Counted from the stretch's first letter, positions 11,206 through 22,594 are shown. The stretch is DNA of 64,000 nt from Siphonodentalium dalli (GCA_032622095.1 CP136061.1:1486001-1550000), one strand, 5' to 3'. Numbers and translations: made by a program. Notes: generated by a model not told the origin, from the sequence alone.

Positions 11206-11990
11206 AGATGCAGACAGTGTTTAAGCGCAAATATCCGGTTTCCCAGTTTCATTTAAATGGTTTTGCGAGCCTAAAAATTAACAATATATAGACTGCCGTA
11301 CACGTTTATGGAACTCGCTACGTAATATTTTATGCTGACTCGTTGGTACATTTTGGACGTTCACTTGGTATCGGAATAGATTTAAACTATACTTAGTTCT
11401 TATTTTTCATTACAATTGTTTGGGTGTTTGTTTCAAAGAAAAAAAAGGCATTGTGTTGTTTCTGAACTTTCTTCTTCTTGACACTTTCGTTCATGTGTCA
11501 TTTCATGGTTAATGGTGTCTATTATTTTGTTCGCTATATAATGTTTATTATATATATGACTACCAACATTCTCTTAAAATTCAAAAAAGTAAGACATGGA
11601 CAACATAAACGGCAATTTGCGTAAAATTATATATACATACACGTATACATACAATTGACCAATCATCGTCAGTCAACCTGACTGTCTACCCCATGTTATA
11701 TAGTTAATGAAATTGTGCATGCAATTGCGATTACGATTCTTGATATTGTCAGAAATGATATAAGCAGTGTCAGTAAATGTAATGTTATGGTTACCTCGCA
11801 CAGACGGAAGTGAACTTTGATATGAGCTCTCGGGTCTCCATCAATTTGATGAGTTTTAGATCAGTACGAATACTGGAAAATATGAATAAATAATGTTAGC
11901 GAAAATACCGTAAATTCAATTCAGTCAAATTCCGGCCCATCTAGGTATAGAACAATTAATGGCAACAAAGACCCTATCAGCTTCAGTGGG
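11206..11990. other. AT-rich intergenic DNA
   Basis: Begins just after the transposase-like stop codon. Long A/T runs and simple ATATAC stretches; no open frame, splice pair or RNA gene that I can support. Confidence 0.6.
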
Positions 11991-11992
11991 CC

Positions 11993-12529
11993 GTGACGGA
12001 ATTACGAGGAATGGTAATTCCGTCACGATATGATTTGTAATTCCGTCACACGAGATATCATACGGTTTATGCAAATTTCAATTTTATATCTGACTACAAG
12101 TTCGGCCAATTTACGCTTCACAGGTAGCCATTCAATAGATCTACGTCAAAGGTTGTATAATGATGAGATATGTTCGCACCAAATACAATGCAATCACAAC
12201 TACCCTACAGCCAGGGCATTTTCATGTAATTCCGTCACACAGAATTGAGCCACCTTGAAATCTAACGAAATTCCATGTAGGATATTAGCTTGATTAGAAA
12301 CTAACGTGTTCCCTCTCGTGCGTATGAATTCCAGCGTGACGGAATCACCAAATTTTACGGAATTTTACTTTTCTGTGGCCTATAAAATCTAAAATTATGA
12401 CCAGTAGGGTACCCCTTAAAATAAAAAAAACATTGTATATACCATACTAAGTTGTTTGATAATATACAATGCTATGTGTATTTAAGTATCATCTCACTCT
12501 GGGTCAAATTGTGTCCGTGACGGAATCAC
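11993..12529. repeat. Cluster of GTGACGGAATYAC motif
   Basis: Six copies: 11993-12005 (+), 12014-12026 (-), 12037-12049 (-), 12226-12238 (-), 12336-12348 (+) and 12517-12529 (+). The first two form a hairpin with an 8 bp spacer. The + copies at 12336 and 12517 extend to GTGACGGAATCACCAAA, also seen at 15626. Probably ends or subterminal sites of a degenerate DNA transposon family. Confidence 0.65.
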
Positions 12530-14700
12530 CAAAAAAGTGCCATCAATATGAGGGTATAGGTCCGTACTATTGAAAAACCCTGCTCATTCAGCCAAGCTGA
12601 CCTGGAAAAAAATTACGGATACAAGGTGGAAATTTTGTGTTTTTCAGTTTTGGGGACCCACCACCCCGGGAGTTTTTTCCATCCAGGTCTGGGACACCCA
12701 CCCGGGACTGTAAGTTTTTTCCACCCAGGTTTGGGACACCCACCCCCAAAATTGATGAAAATCTTGCAAATTATACTAAATAATGTGTTGTTGGCAGGGT
12801 AAGGGTCTCTCATTGTGTCTGCACCGGAACGGAGAGAACGCTGATCAAGTACACCCACAAAAAATAAACAAACAAAGCACATGGCTGAAAAATATACCAA
12901 CAGAACCAGTGACAAAACCTTTAAAAACCCAAATATCTATGGTTATAAAGGTAAAATACCCACTTTAACAGGATAGTCGTGTCCCTTATTAGATTAGCAA
13001 TAGGTTAAAATATGTGCATGTGTAAAGTAAAAACACCATCAATTTTATTAAATAAACACAGTTCCAGTCCTCTCCATGTGAGCAATGAGGAGCTCCCCTT
13101 AAAATCATTCTAGGCGAGTGGCGAGTAGCTCTCCTACAAAACGTCAAAGCGAGTAGTATCCCAGCAGGATATGCCGAAGGCATCTCCCGAAGGCTTGAGG
13201 GTGGCAAGTAAGGGAGGGGTCAGGGGGCCTCCCCCGGAAAATTTTGAAAATTAGATGCTCTGAGATTGAATCTGGAGCCTTTTAATGCTGCAATCACTGT
13301 TCAAATGACGATTTTGTGTCAATAAGTGACAAAAATGCAAGGTCACATTGCTAATAGTACACAAGCAAGTAAGTTGGTATATTTGAAATAAAGTTATCTG
13401 ATATATTACGCACATTTGAAGCATGTGTATTCTGAGTTATCGACAGTATTTTATTGAACCACGTGTCTCTCTGTTTGTTGTGCAGAAATTGTATTGCCGA
13501 TGTGAATTGTTCGATTTTGAATTAATTCCTCGATCTATTTTAGTAAATACCGCATATAATAAAAAGAAAACCTTCGTGTTTTGAGTGAATACCGGAATTA
13601 TCTCATTCGTGGTCACAGTGACCTCATTCGTGGTCACAGTGAGGCCTTTAGGCCACGAGTGATGATTCCAGTATCTCACTGTGACCACTCATGAGATACT
13701 TCCGGTATTCAATCAAAACACACAGGTATCCTCTATGTATAATAAGTTTAAAAAGCCATGATAAACTATGAGAAAAGATGAGAATGGATTTTTTTTTCAT
13801 TTCAATTTTGTCCTCGACCAAAGCCGGACCCACCCCTTGGTTTCAACTGTTAAAGGGGGAAATTATGGACAAAAAATTAAAATATAGAGTCCCCCCTCAC
13901 TTGTATAAGGCTACAGCATGCACCACTATATGAATCTGATTGTTTAAATTCATTTTGAAGCTGTAATTTGTCTTAGAAATGATTTTGGAAAAAAATTGCA
14001 TGACATCAGAAAAAATCTGCATTCCGGGCTCGGGGACACCCACCCACCCGGTCCTTGTATCCTGTAATTTTTTTCCGACCCCCCCCCCTGAAGTCAGTGT
14101 TTAATCATGCAGGTCGGCGTTTATGTTGATAGGTATACATATTCAGATGGCCTATAGTTTAAGAGTAACTGTCAATTCCTAAAACGTAATATATGGAGAC
14201 GAGGCCAAATATATTTATATTTTTTTAGAAATGGACAGTATCGAGAATATTCTCTTATATACAGTCGTGTTATTGTGTCAAGAAAGTTTATTGTTGTTGA
14301 GAAATGGGCACATGCGAAAGACCATTAGCCGTTTGTGCCATCCCCGCTATATAGCAAAGGATGGCGACGATACGTGTGGACTGTGAAGTAGTTATATTGT
14401 AGAAATGTATCTCACTTCCATCAATTGTAATAAATTTGGAACTCCCTCATCGTTTTTGCCGAACAGTCTATATTAGTTCCTAATATACACTTCTACTTCA
14501 CCTCAATACTTTAATTTTCATGTTAACGTTGTTAAATAGTTAAAATTCAATTTGATCTATATATACACACGAATAATTGATTTAAGAAATATCATCTTAA
14601 TTTTCTTGTTAATTTGAAACAAATTTTCATCTTACCTTATAAACAAACATCAACGCAATCAAATTCATTGCAGTTAATTTGAAGTGAATTCATAAACTTT
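12530..14700. other. Intergenic, with C-rich and foldback repeats
   Basis: Contains repeated TTTTCCA(C/T)CCAGGT(C/T)TGGGACACCCACCC at 12676-12745, a stretch ending GGGGCCTCCCCCGGAAAATT near 13230, and a C-run near 14085. A short foldback lies at 13576-13721. None of the short open frames has protein-like composition or splice support. Confidence 0.5.
13576..13721. repeat. 146 bp foldback repeat
   Basis: GTGTTTTGAGTGAATACCGG at the left pairs with the complement CCGGTATTCAATCAAAACAC at the right. Between them TCATTCGTGGTCACAGTGA is duplicated on the left arm and pairs with TCACTGTGACCACTCATGA. It looks like a small non-autonomous foldback element. Confidence 0.6.
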
Positions 14701-15073
14701 AAAGGTACTCAATCCGGTCAGACGCTCTTAAAATACTAAATTTTTTTGGCTTCCGGTGGTAGAAAATATTTGATTCCAGTCGAGGAACCCACACATCAAA
14801 GCTCAGAGTGATTAAATATCGATGTTTGAGACTTGCTGTTCCTATTATTTGTGGACCAGATCTTTTCCAGGACTTGGTGCTCAAACGGACAAATTGCGGT
14901 TGTAAGATGGATAACTCGAAAATCAAGTGGTTACTATTAACAATAATAACCACTTGATTTTAGAGTTATCCATCTTACAACCAATTTGTCCGTTTGAGCA
15001 TCAAGTCCTGAAAAGATCTGGTCCACAAGCGATAGAAACAGCAAATTTAGGAGCGTCCGATAGGATTGAGTAC
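14701..15073. mobile_element. Foldback MITE, AAGGTACTCAATCCG family
   Basis: The left end AAAGGTACTCAATCCGGTCA pairs with the right end GATAGGATTGAGTAC, and the middle is a strong palindrome centred near 14942 (CCACTTGATTTTAGAGTTATCC). A related copy is at 57255-57730, and terminal pieces lie inside palindrome 2 at 35239 and 45471. No coding capacity. Confidence 0.7.
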
Positions 15074-15262
15074 AACATATTACGGCCACAAAACCGGTTT
15101 TGGTTCTCAGCTAGGTCCTGCCGCATTGAATAATAATATGCACAATGTTGGGCGTTTTTATTTTGATGTCTGCATAGTGTTACCACATAAAAGTGTGTTT
15201 CAAATAATTTAGTATATTTCACCAATATAATTGGTATAAAATTCAATAGCCCTGTGGGTTTC

Positions 15263-15310
15263 GTTCTCGACTGTCACGCTGGCGGCCAGGGTTCAATTCC
15301 TGGCGTGAAC
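15263..15310 (+). ncRNA. tRNA-like B-box hairpin followed by T-run
   Basis: GGCCAGGGTTCAATTCCTGG has the stem and loop of a tRNA T-arm with a near-consensus Pol III B box, and TTTTT (a Pol III terminator) follows at 15311. The outer GTTCTCG/CGTGAAC stem has one mismatch. It is far too short for a full tRNA and has no anticodon arm, so it is best read as a tRNA-derived or SINE fragment. Confidence 0.3.
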
Positions 15311-15315
15311 TTTTT

Positions 15316-16329
15316 AATAAAATAAAGATTTTTTTAAATGTGTGTTATCTTATTTTTATTGAAGATATATTTGTATTCGTTTATTAGCGAGGAATGCATG
15401 TGATTTATTCTACAATTAGGTAGATGGACAATGTTTTGTTAAATTGTGATTCCGTCACGTTTCTATGTGTATGATTCCGTCACGATGTAACAGCGTATTA
15501 TAGTAAAATACGACATAATGGCAATGGTTTATGGAAATGAAATGATAAACTTTAGTTAGAAAATAGCTCAAATTTTATTATAAACCCTCAAGTGCGATTT
15601 GAGAACAACTTCGTTGACGAAATCCGTGACGGAATCACCAAACAAGGAAATCGAAAATGAATAAATAGCGTGACGTTGTCGTGCTCTCCCGAGTTACTGT
15701 TGTAAAATTATTCAAAACAACCAATATGGTATTTGAGAAGAGTATGCACGCTATGTCACTACACCTCCTTTTTGGTGTATCCTTTTGGTTTTAGGTTGAA
15801 ATAATAGTCACCAAATATTTGTACGAAACGCACTCGTTTGTTATCTCGATTGCAAAAATCCGAAAAATATATTCACGATATTGAAAATTACACAACGAAC
15901 GAAAAATTGTGTTGCATAAAAAAGTATTTGAGTCACGTTAAAATTCTAGATATACTTGTCATTGTGATTGTAAACCAGGGAATATATACAACGGGAAGGT
16001 TCACTCCGCGCATTTGTGGTAATCACCGGAAGTTGTCATGACGCCATTCTGGTAGGATTTCATGGGGAAATCCTGACCTAATTCTCTATACGTTTGTTTA
16101 CTTCCGTGTGTACTGCCGTGGAAATCTGTCATGGATTTGACACAAAACTGTTCCTTAGAGTTAAATTGACAATGTTATTTATTAAAAATGCCATCATTAT
16201 TTGTGAATGATGTAAAACAAAGTTAAACGTTATAATAAATGAAGTATTATTGAAATGTGTAAGTACCGACTACCGTAGTATTTAGAGTAGGCCTAGTAGT
16301 AGTAACTTTATTCACAACTTTATTCACAA
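15316..16329. other. Intergenic with three GTGATTCCGTCAC motif copies
   Basis: Copies at 15446-15458 (-), 15472-15483 (-) and 15626-15638 (+) form an inverted arrangement around 190 bp. The rest is AT-rich with no supported gene. Confidence 0.55.
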
Positions 16330-17280
16330 CTGCTGTAACGCTTGTATCGCTCTGTATCAAGGGTTACTACTGGGACGCAGATAATCACTAGAAATAAAAA
16401 CGATTCCTTAAACTTCTGTAACGCTTGTATCGCTCTGCATCAAGGGTTACTACTGGGACGCAGATAACGATGAGAAATAAAATCAACTCTGTAAGATTCT
16501 GTAACGCTTGTATCGCTCTGTATCAAGGGTTACTACTGGGACGCAGATAATCACTAGAGATAAAAACGATTTTTTAACTGCTGTAACGCTTGTATCGCTC
16601 TGTATCAAGGGTTACTACTGGGACGCACATAACGATGAGAAATAAAAACGATTTTTTAACTGCTGTAACGCTTGTATCGCTCTGTATCAAGGGTTTATAC
16701 TACTGGGACGCAGATAACGATGAGAAATAAAAACGATTTTTTAACTGCTGTAACGCTTGTATCGCTCTGTATCAAGGGTTACCACTGGGACGCAGATAAC
16801 GATGAGGGAAAAAAAAATTGAACTGCTGTAACGCTTGTATCGCTCTGTATCAAGGGTTACTACTGGGACGAAGATAACGATGAGAAATATAAACGATTTT
16901 TTAACTGCTGTAACGCTTGTATCGCTCTGTATCAAGGGTTACTACTGGGACGCAGATAACGATGAGAAATAAAAACGATTTTTTAACTGCTGTAACGCTT
17001 GTATCGCTCTGTATCAAGGGTTACTACTGGGACGCAGATAATCACTAGAAATAAAAACGATTTTTTAACTGCTGTAACGCTTGTATCGCTCTGTATCAAG
17101 GGTTACGACTGGGACGCAGATAACGATGAGAAATAAAAACGATTTTTTAACTGCTGTAACGCTTGTATCGCTCTGTATCAAGGGTTACTACTGGGACGCA
17201 GATAACGACGAGAAATAAAAACGATTTTTTAACTGCTGTAACGCTTGTCCCGCTCTGTATCAAGGCTTTCTACATGGGAC
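16330..17280. repeat. 82 bp satellite array, 12 units
   Basis: Twelve copies of a unit built on CTGCTGTAACGCTTGTATCG and GGGTTACTACTGGGACGCAG joined by GATAACGATGAGAAATAAAA. Spacing is about 77-87 bp. The inner units are very similar, while the first and last are diverged, as expected for an array homogenised by unequal exchange. Confidence 0.95.
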
Positions 17281-17344
17281 AAAAACATACCCCCTTAACT
17301 TTTTGCTCACGTTTCTTGCCATATATGATAAGTAGATAGCGAAA

Positions 17345-17825
17345 CGAAATTTACCCGTAGAAATCCCCCATTCCTAGGAACCCGTAGAAATCCCCCTTCC
17401 TAGGAACGACAGACAACGCTCGAGCGATAACATTGCATTGAAAACAAACGCTTCCCGTCGTGAAATGTCTCTGCATAATATTTCGATCGACAGGCTACAG
17501 ACTCTGTCATACAGATAAGTAATTTACCCGTAGAAACTCCCACTTCCTAGGAACCCGCAGAAATCTCCCCTTCCTAGGAACGACAGACAACGCCCGAGCG
17601 ATAACATTGCATTGAAAACAAACGCTTCCCGTCGTGAAATGTCTCTGCATAATATTTCGAGCGACAGGCTACAGACTCCCGTCATACAGATAAGTAGATA
17701 GCGAAAACGACGCTGCAATGAAAACAAACGCTTCCCGTCGTGAAATGTCTCTGCATAATATTTCGAGCGACAGGCTACATACTCCCGTCATACAGATAAG
17801 TAGATAGCGAAAACGACGCTCTGTA
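17345..17825. repeat. ~175 bp direct repeat, nearly three units
   Basis: Two full units (17345-17520, 17521-17697) and one shortened unit (17700-17815) share TTCCTAGGAACGACAGACAA, GCATTGAAAACAAACGCTTC and GTCTCTGCATAATATTTCGA. The third unit lacks the first third. May belong to the interior of the adjacent Helitron fragment. Confidence 0.85.
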
Positions 17826-17854
17826 TATAGACACTGCGGAAAAGGGACGCTCTT

Positions 17855-18075
17855 TATATATCAACGCTATTAACCCCGAAGTGCCGAATGCGGTGATTTA
17901 GTATTGGAGAAACGGTGCTCTGAGCTTCTCCAAAACGCGACCACGGCCGTGTCGGTGGGATTTTACACTTATATACGAAAATTGAGCTCAATCTGAACAC
18001 GCGTTTTGGATTCCATGAAGTACACATATATATACACACATACATATATACGGAAGTCTCAAATTATATAGTACA
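17855..18075 (-). mobile_element. Helitron 5' portion, minus strand (fragment)
   Basis: Matches 20060-20262 in direct orientation (CGGTGATTT, TTATATACGAAA(A/G)TTGAGCTCAAT, GATTCCATGA(A/C)GTAC, TATATACACACA). Read on the minus strand it starts with AATTTGAGACTTCCGTATAT, the same head as the copy ending at 22594. The next Helitron interrupts it at 18076. Confidence 0.6.
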
Positions 18076-18738
18076 CTAGCAGGTTAGCCCGCCACCGGCG
18101 GCTTGTCCGAAACATGACATTTTGTTTTTATTTTTTTTTTATTTTAAGCTCCACGCGTTTCAATAAGAAAAATTTGTACCCGATAGCTCCACCCGTTTCC
18201 GAGATCTGGTCTGCGCATGCGCGAAGCTGGCGTCGCACGGGCTCGGCGACCCGATAAAATTTGTACCCGGCGCAAGATACATTCACATAGCAAATTTCAA
18301 GTCGATAGCTCCACCCGTTTCCGAGTTCTCGTCTGCGCATGCGCTGCACGGGCGTCGCACGGGCTCGGCGACCCGATAAAATTTGTACCCGGCGCAAGAT
18401 ACATTCACATAGCAAATTTCAAGTCGATAGCTCCACCCGTTTCCGAGATCTCGTCTGCGCATGCGCTGCACGGGCGTCGCACGGGCTCGGCGACCCGATA
18501 AAATTTGTTCCCGGCGCACGATACATTCACATAGCAAATTTCAAGTCGATAGCTCCACCCGTTTCCAAGATCTCGTCTGCGCATGCGCTGCACGGGCGTC
18601 GCACGGGCTCGCCAATACGACAACGACCACCGCCTGGTCAAACTACACGCACATACCAAGTTTCGTCCCGATCGGTCGAGAATCGTAGATTTGTATGAAG
18701 TACAACACACACACACAAACATAAATATATAAGAGAGA
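18076..18738 (-). mobile_element. Non-autonomous Helitron with 122 bp tandem repeats
   Basis: On the minus strand the element begins TCTCTCTTATATATTTATG at 18738 (flanked by A) and ends with the hairpin CCGCCGGTGGCGG followed by AACCTGCTAG at 18076 (flanked by T). TC start, short GC hairpin about ten bases before CTAG, and insertion between A and T are the diagnostic Helitron features. The interior is four ~122 bp units carrying GCTCCACCCGTTTCCGAGAT and GCGCATGCGC. The open frames that run through these repeats are not genes. No Rep/helicase is encoded. Confidence 0.75.
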
Positions 18739-18920
18739 TATGTAAATTAGATAGATTGTATCAAAATATATAGGAGATATATGTAAATGATCTACACACC
18801 ATTACTGGTGTTTGTCAAAGTTTAGTGGGGTATATCAATACTCATTCACGATCATATCATTGAGGTCCGGAGGTCTATCTCTCGAATACACGGAGTTCTC
18901 AAAATATATAGAAGAGAAGA

Positions 18921-20262
18921 CTAGCAGGTTAGCCCGCCACTGGCGGCGTTCGTCAGAAACATGACATTTTTTGGCTTTTCAATGAGTTAATTGTGCCTTT
19001 TTAATCAAGAGAAATTATGGTACCCGTCCCTAAAAGAGGTATGATATAAGGTACAAACTGACCCGATGAAAATTTCCCCCGTTCATAGGAACGCAGACAT
19101 AAGAATCACACAACACGCATTTTTTAATGAGTTAATTTTGTCTTTTTAATCAAGAGGAATTATGATACCCGTCCCTAAAAGAGGTATGCCAACGATGTCG
19201 TTGTTGTTGGCATTCGCGGCTTGGGGCAACACGCATTTTTTAATGAGTTAATTGTGTCTTTTTAATCAAGAGGAATTATGATACCCGTCCCTAAAAGAGG
19301 TATGCCAACGATGTTGTTGTTGTTGGCATTCACGGCTTGGTGGCCACCCGAAAATTCTCGCCCGAAGATTCTCACATTGCCGTAAAGAGTAAATTAGCAT
19401 TGTGTGGATTTAGTAAATATTTTTTCGCCAACAATGTCGTTGTTGTTGGCATTCACGGCTTGGGATTGACCCCCACCTTTACGAGATGGTCATTCACGGC
19501 TTGGGGCAACACGAATTTTTTAATGAGTTAATTCTGTCTTTTTAATCGATGTCGTTGTTGTTGGCATTCACGACTTGGTGGCCACCCGAAAATTCTTGCC
19601 CGAAGATTCTCACATTGCCGTAAAGAGAAAATTAGCATTGTGTGGATTTAGTAATTTGAACTAATTATTTTCTCGCCAACAATGTAGTTGTTGTTGGTAT
19701 TCACGGCTTGGGAGTGACCCCCACCTTTACGAGATGGTCAAAGGAGAAGGCAGTGGAAGTCCCGTCAGATTCAGGGACGTATCACACTGCCTCGAATTTA
19801 CTAAATTTTAGCAGCCATATAAGGTGCGTGAGTTAGCAGGAATCGAGGGATGTAAGTTTAGAGCTTGTTTATATGAATGTATTGAAAATAGACTAAGATT
19901 TTCAGCCGTAACAAGAAATGTATATATGAGAAAATGTAAATTCTATATTTTGGGAGGTATTAGCAAGTTTTGGCTCAACGGGTTTAGCAGTTTGAAGTGA
20001 ATATGGATATAAAAATATACATATACAAATATAAACAAAATGTAGAGTTACTCCTCTTGGATCGCGAGCGAATATCAACCCGATTAACCCCCGCCGTGTT
20101 TGCGGTGATTTTATAGATTGGGAGTGGAGAATGGGTGGTCAGAGCTTGTCCAAAATGCGACGTCGGCGATCCCCGTGGATTTTTACCCTTATATACGAAA
20201 GTTGAGCTCAATCCGTCCAGGCGTTTTCGATTCCATGACGTACCCACATATATACACACACA
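18921..20262 (-). mobile_element. Helitron, minus strand, 3' and main part (interrupted)
   Basis: The 3' end is at 18921: hairpin CCGCCAGTGGCGG then AACCTGCTAG on the minus strand, flanked by T. The interior holds direct repeats built on TTTTTAATGAGTTAATT, GATACCCGTCCCTAAAAGAG and CGATGTCGTTGTTGTTGGCA. The 5' part at 20060-20262 is homologous to 17855-18075. Its terminal ~38 bp are displaced to 22557-22594 by later insertions. Non-autonomous: no helicase domain. Confidence 0.65.
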
Positions 20263-20932
20263 TCTCATATATATTTTGAAGACCTCTGTCTGTATGTATG
20301 TTTGTTTGTCTGTCTGTCTGTCATTAATACAAATCTACGATTCTTGACCGATCGGGACGAAACTTGGTACGTGAGTGTAGTTTGACCAGGCGGTCGTCGT
20401 TGTCGTATTGGCGAAACCGTGCGGCGCCCGCTTCGCGCATGCGCAGACGAGATCTCGGAAACGGGTGGAGCTATCGACTTGAAATTTGGTATGTGAATGT
20501 ATCTTACCCCGGATACGAATTTTATCGGGTCGTCGAGCCCGTGCGACGCCAGCTTCGCGCATGCGCAGACGAGATCTCGGAAACAGGTGGAGCTATCGAC
20601 TTGAAATTTGGTATGTGAATGTATCTTGCCCCGGATACGAATTTTATCGGGTCGCCAAGCCTGTGCGACGCCAGCTTCGCGCATGCGCAGACCAGATCTC
20701 GGAAACGGGTGGAGCTATCGACTTGAAATTTGGTATGTGAATGTATCTTGCCCAGGATACGAATTTTATCGGGTCATCGAGTCCGTGCGACGCCAGCTTC
20801 GCGCATGCGCTGACCAGATCTCGGAAACGGGTGGAGCTATCGACTTGAAATTTGGTGATTTGGTTTTTGAATAGCCCGGACAACGTCGGGCTGGTTTTGA
20901 ATAGCCCGGACAACGTCGGACTCATCGGCTAG
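20263..20932 (+). mobile_element. Non-autonomous Helitron with 122 bp tandem repeats, plus strand
   Basis: Starts A|TCTCATATATATTTTGAAGA at 20263 and ends with the stem GCCCGGACAACGTCGGAC then TCATCGGCTAG at 20932, followed by T. The interior is four units of the same 122 bp repeat as 18076-18738, here in the opposite orientation. Near-equal lengths (663 and 670 bp) show one family. A (GTCT)n tract follows the head. Confidence 0.75.
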
Positions 20933-22556
20933 TCTATTATATATTTTGGAAGATCTGTGTGTGTGTCTGTGTGGGTGATCGCGATGGACTCAAAAATAGC
21001 CTAGCCGATTTCGATGAAACTTGGTATGTGAGGATACTATCGGTCGGGAAGTGGCATAGGCATATTAATTTTCAGATCCGAGGTCAACTTTTCACGTGCC
21101 GAGGTCAAATCTGTTTTTACGCTGTGTTACGGGACTTTCATTTGAGTTCGGTGCTTACAAATCGATTCGAAACAGCGCGAATAATAAAATGCCAGTCATA
21201 ATAATGACACTGTGAGAATCTTTCGTGTTTCCTCTTTCCAACGATATATAATGTGTATGTATCCGTTTTAGTTATCTGCCTCAATTATCAAGAAGAAGTG
21301 GTACTATCTTCCATCAGGATAAAAACAATGCGAAACTTCTATGACGTCGTTAGAGGTCATAACGGTAGATCACGTTAACGCTTAACCGGCCGATGCATTT
21401 GACTGTTTCAGACGTCTTGGCTATATCTCGGGCACTGATGGTAATTTATCTTTACGTTGAAACTTGATAATTAATGAGCGTGTGTATATGAGGCGCGTTT
21501 ATATACTTGAGTGGAAATCAAATCGGGTAAAACTGGTTGATTTTTACGGACGAAATTTGATGCATACGGTATCTCGGTATCCGCTGGGCCGATTTCCCGG
21601 TATCCGCTGGGCCGATTTCCACCATTTTTGGGGTGTTGGTGTTTGACCCCAGTCTGAGTAAACTCATACCTAAATATTCATTACAACATTGAATATAAGG
21701 TCTGACGGATAACATCGATATTTCATTTCCAAGTCCTCGGGATTCCGTAATCTGATTGATTGCGTAAATTATTTTCCGTCCAATGAAACCGTATGGGTTA
21801 ATAAACAAGTGTCAGTGGGCGGAGCTAGACTCCCATAATGTCACCTCTAAATATAGTAACAGAGCGGAATTTCTCCGATCGAAAGCGATGCTTGCAAATA
21901 CAACAGACAGAAACAATGGCTTCGAAATTATATATTCGGTACGATTCGGATTAATTTGAAGGATGTGCTAGACCTGATAGATAGGCCTGCGCATGGTACC
22001 AACTTGGCCTCCCATAAATATAAATAGAACTCACTCACGTCCGTGTATTTGATTTACTTTATTGTACCATGGTTTGCAAATCAAATTATTTGTCGTAAAA
22101 AAGTCATCTGAAAGTTAACACCGAGGAAATGACTTAATTTTATGCTTTTAAATAGTTCTAAAGCATCATTTTTGATGACGACCTTATTTTTTGCTCTCGG
22201 ATGCAGCTTTCCGGTTGATGCAGCGAGTTCATCTCCCGAAAAAGAATAGTCGCACACACGACAAATATTATCTGCTGTAATCTTATGTCGCGACACAGGC
22301 CATTGCTATTATTGCGAAGCACAACAAATAACATGTGGGGACACCTGTCAATCATCGATGTATTTTTTAAAATCCGTGACGTCATTTTGGGGAAGCTCTT
22401 CGCTGAATAGAAATGGTTTTGGCTACATAAGCTCCAGACTCTATATTTCAAATATAGAGTCGACGTTCACCCAGACTGGTTTGACCCCACCTGACCTTGA
22501 CCTTCAAAATGGTCAATTCAAGGTCAAAGCCCGGACGAAGTCGGGTCACCTTCTAG
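20933..22556 (+). mobile_element. Longer Helitron, plus strand
   Basis: Starts TCTATTATATATTTTGGAAG at 20933 and ends with the hairpin CCCGGACGAAGTCGGG, then TCACCTTCTAG at 22556 followed by T. The head shares the layout of the 670 bp element: AT head, (GT)n, then a 'CGA(T)GAAACTTGGTATGTGAG' box. A short Cys-containing open frame on the minus strand (22081-22296) lies inside and may be a captured host fragment. No Rep/helicase is seen. Confidence 0.7.
22081..22296 (-). pseudogene. Possible captured gene fragment in Helitron (CRVC motif)
   Basis: A 71-codon frame whose middle (ADNICRVCDYSF, then a Lys-rich stretch and ELFKSIKL) looks more protein-like than its surroundings and resembles the start of a Cys-rich zinc-binding module. 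A TTACAG acceptor-like sequence lies just upstream of the motif. There is no complete domain. Helitrons often carry such fragments, so capture is a reasonable but unproven reading. Confidence 0.25.
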
Positions 22557-22594
22557 TATATATATATACGGAAGTCTCAAAATATATATATAGA
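22557..22594 (-). mobile_element. Displaced 5' terminus of the interrupted minus-strand Helitron
   Basis: On the minus strand this reads TCTATATATATATTTTGAGA then CTTCCGTATATATATA, flanked by A. Joined to 20262 it rebuilds the same head seen at 17855-18075. It is therefore the remainder of the 18921-20262 element, split by the two plus-strand Helitrons. Confidence 0.6.

Noticed and set aside
16330-17280. Regular direct repeats that could suggest a CRISPR array
   Set aside because: Units are contiguous 82 bp satellite copies with no unique spacers, and the genome is animal.
18128-20925. Several 70-140 codon frames with Arg/Cys-rich repeated peptides
   Set aside because: They are readings in many frames and both strands of the 122 bp Helitron tandem repeat.
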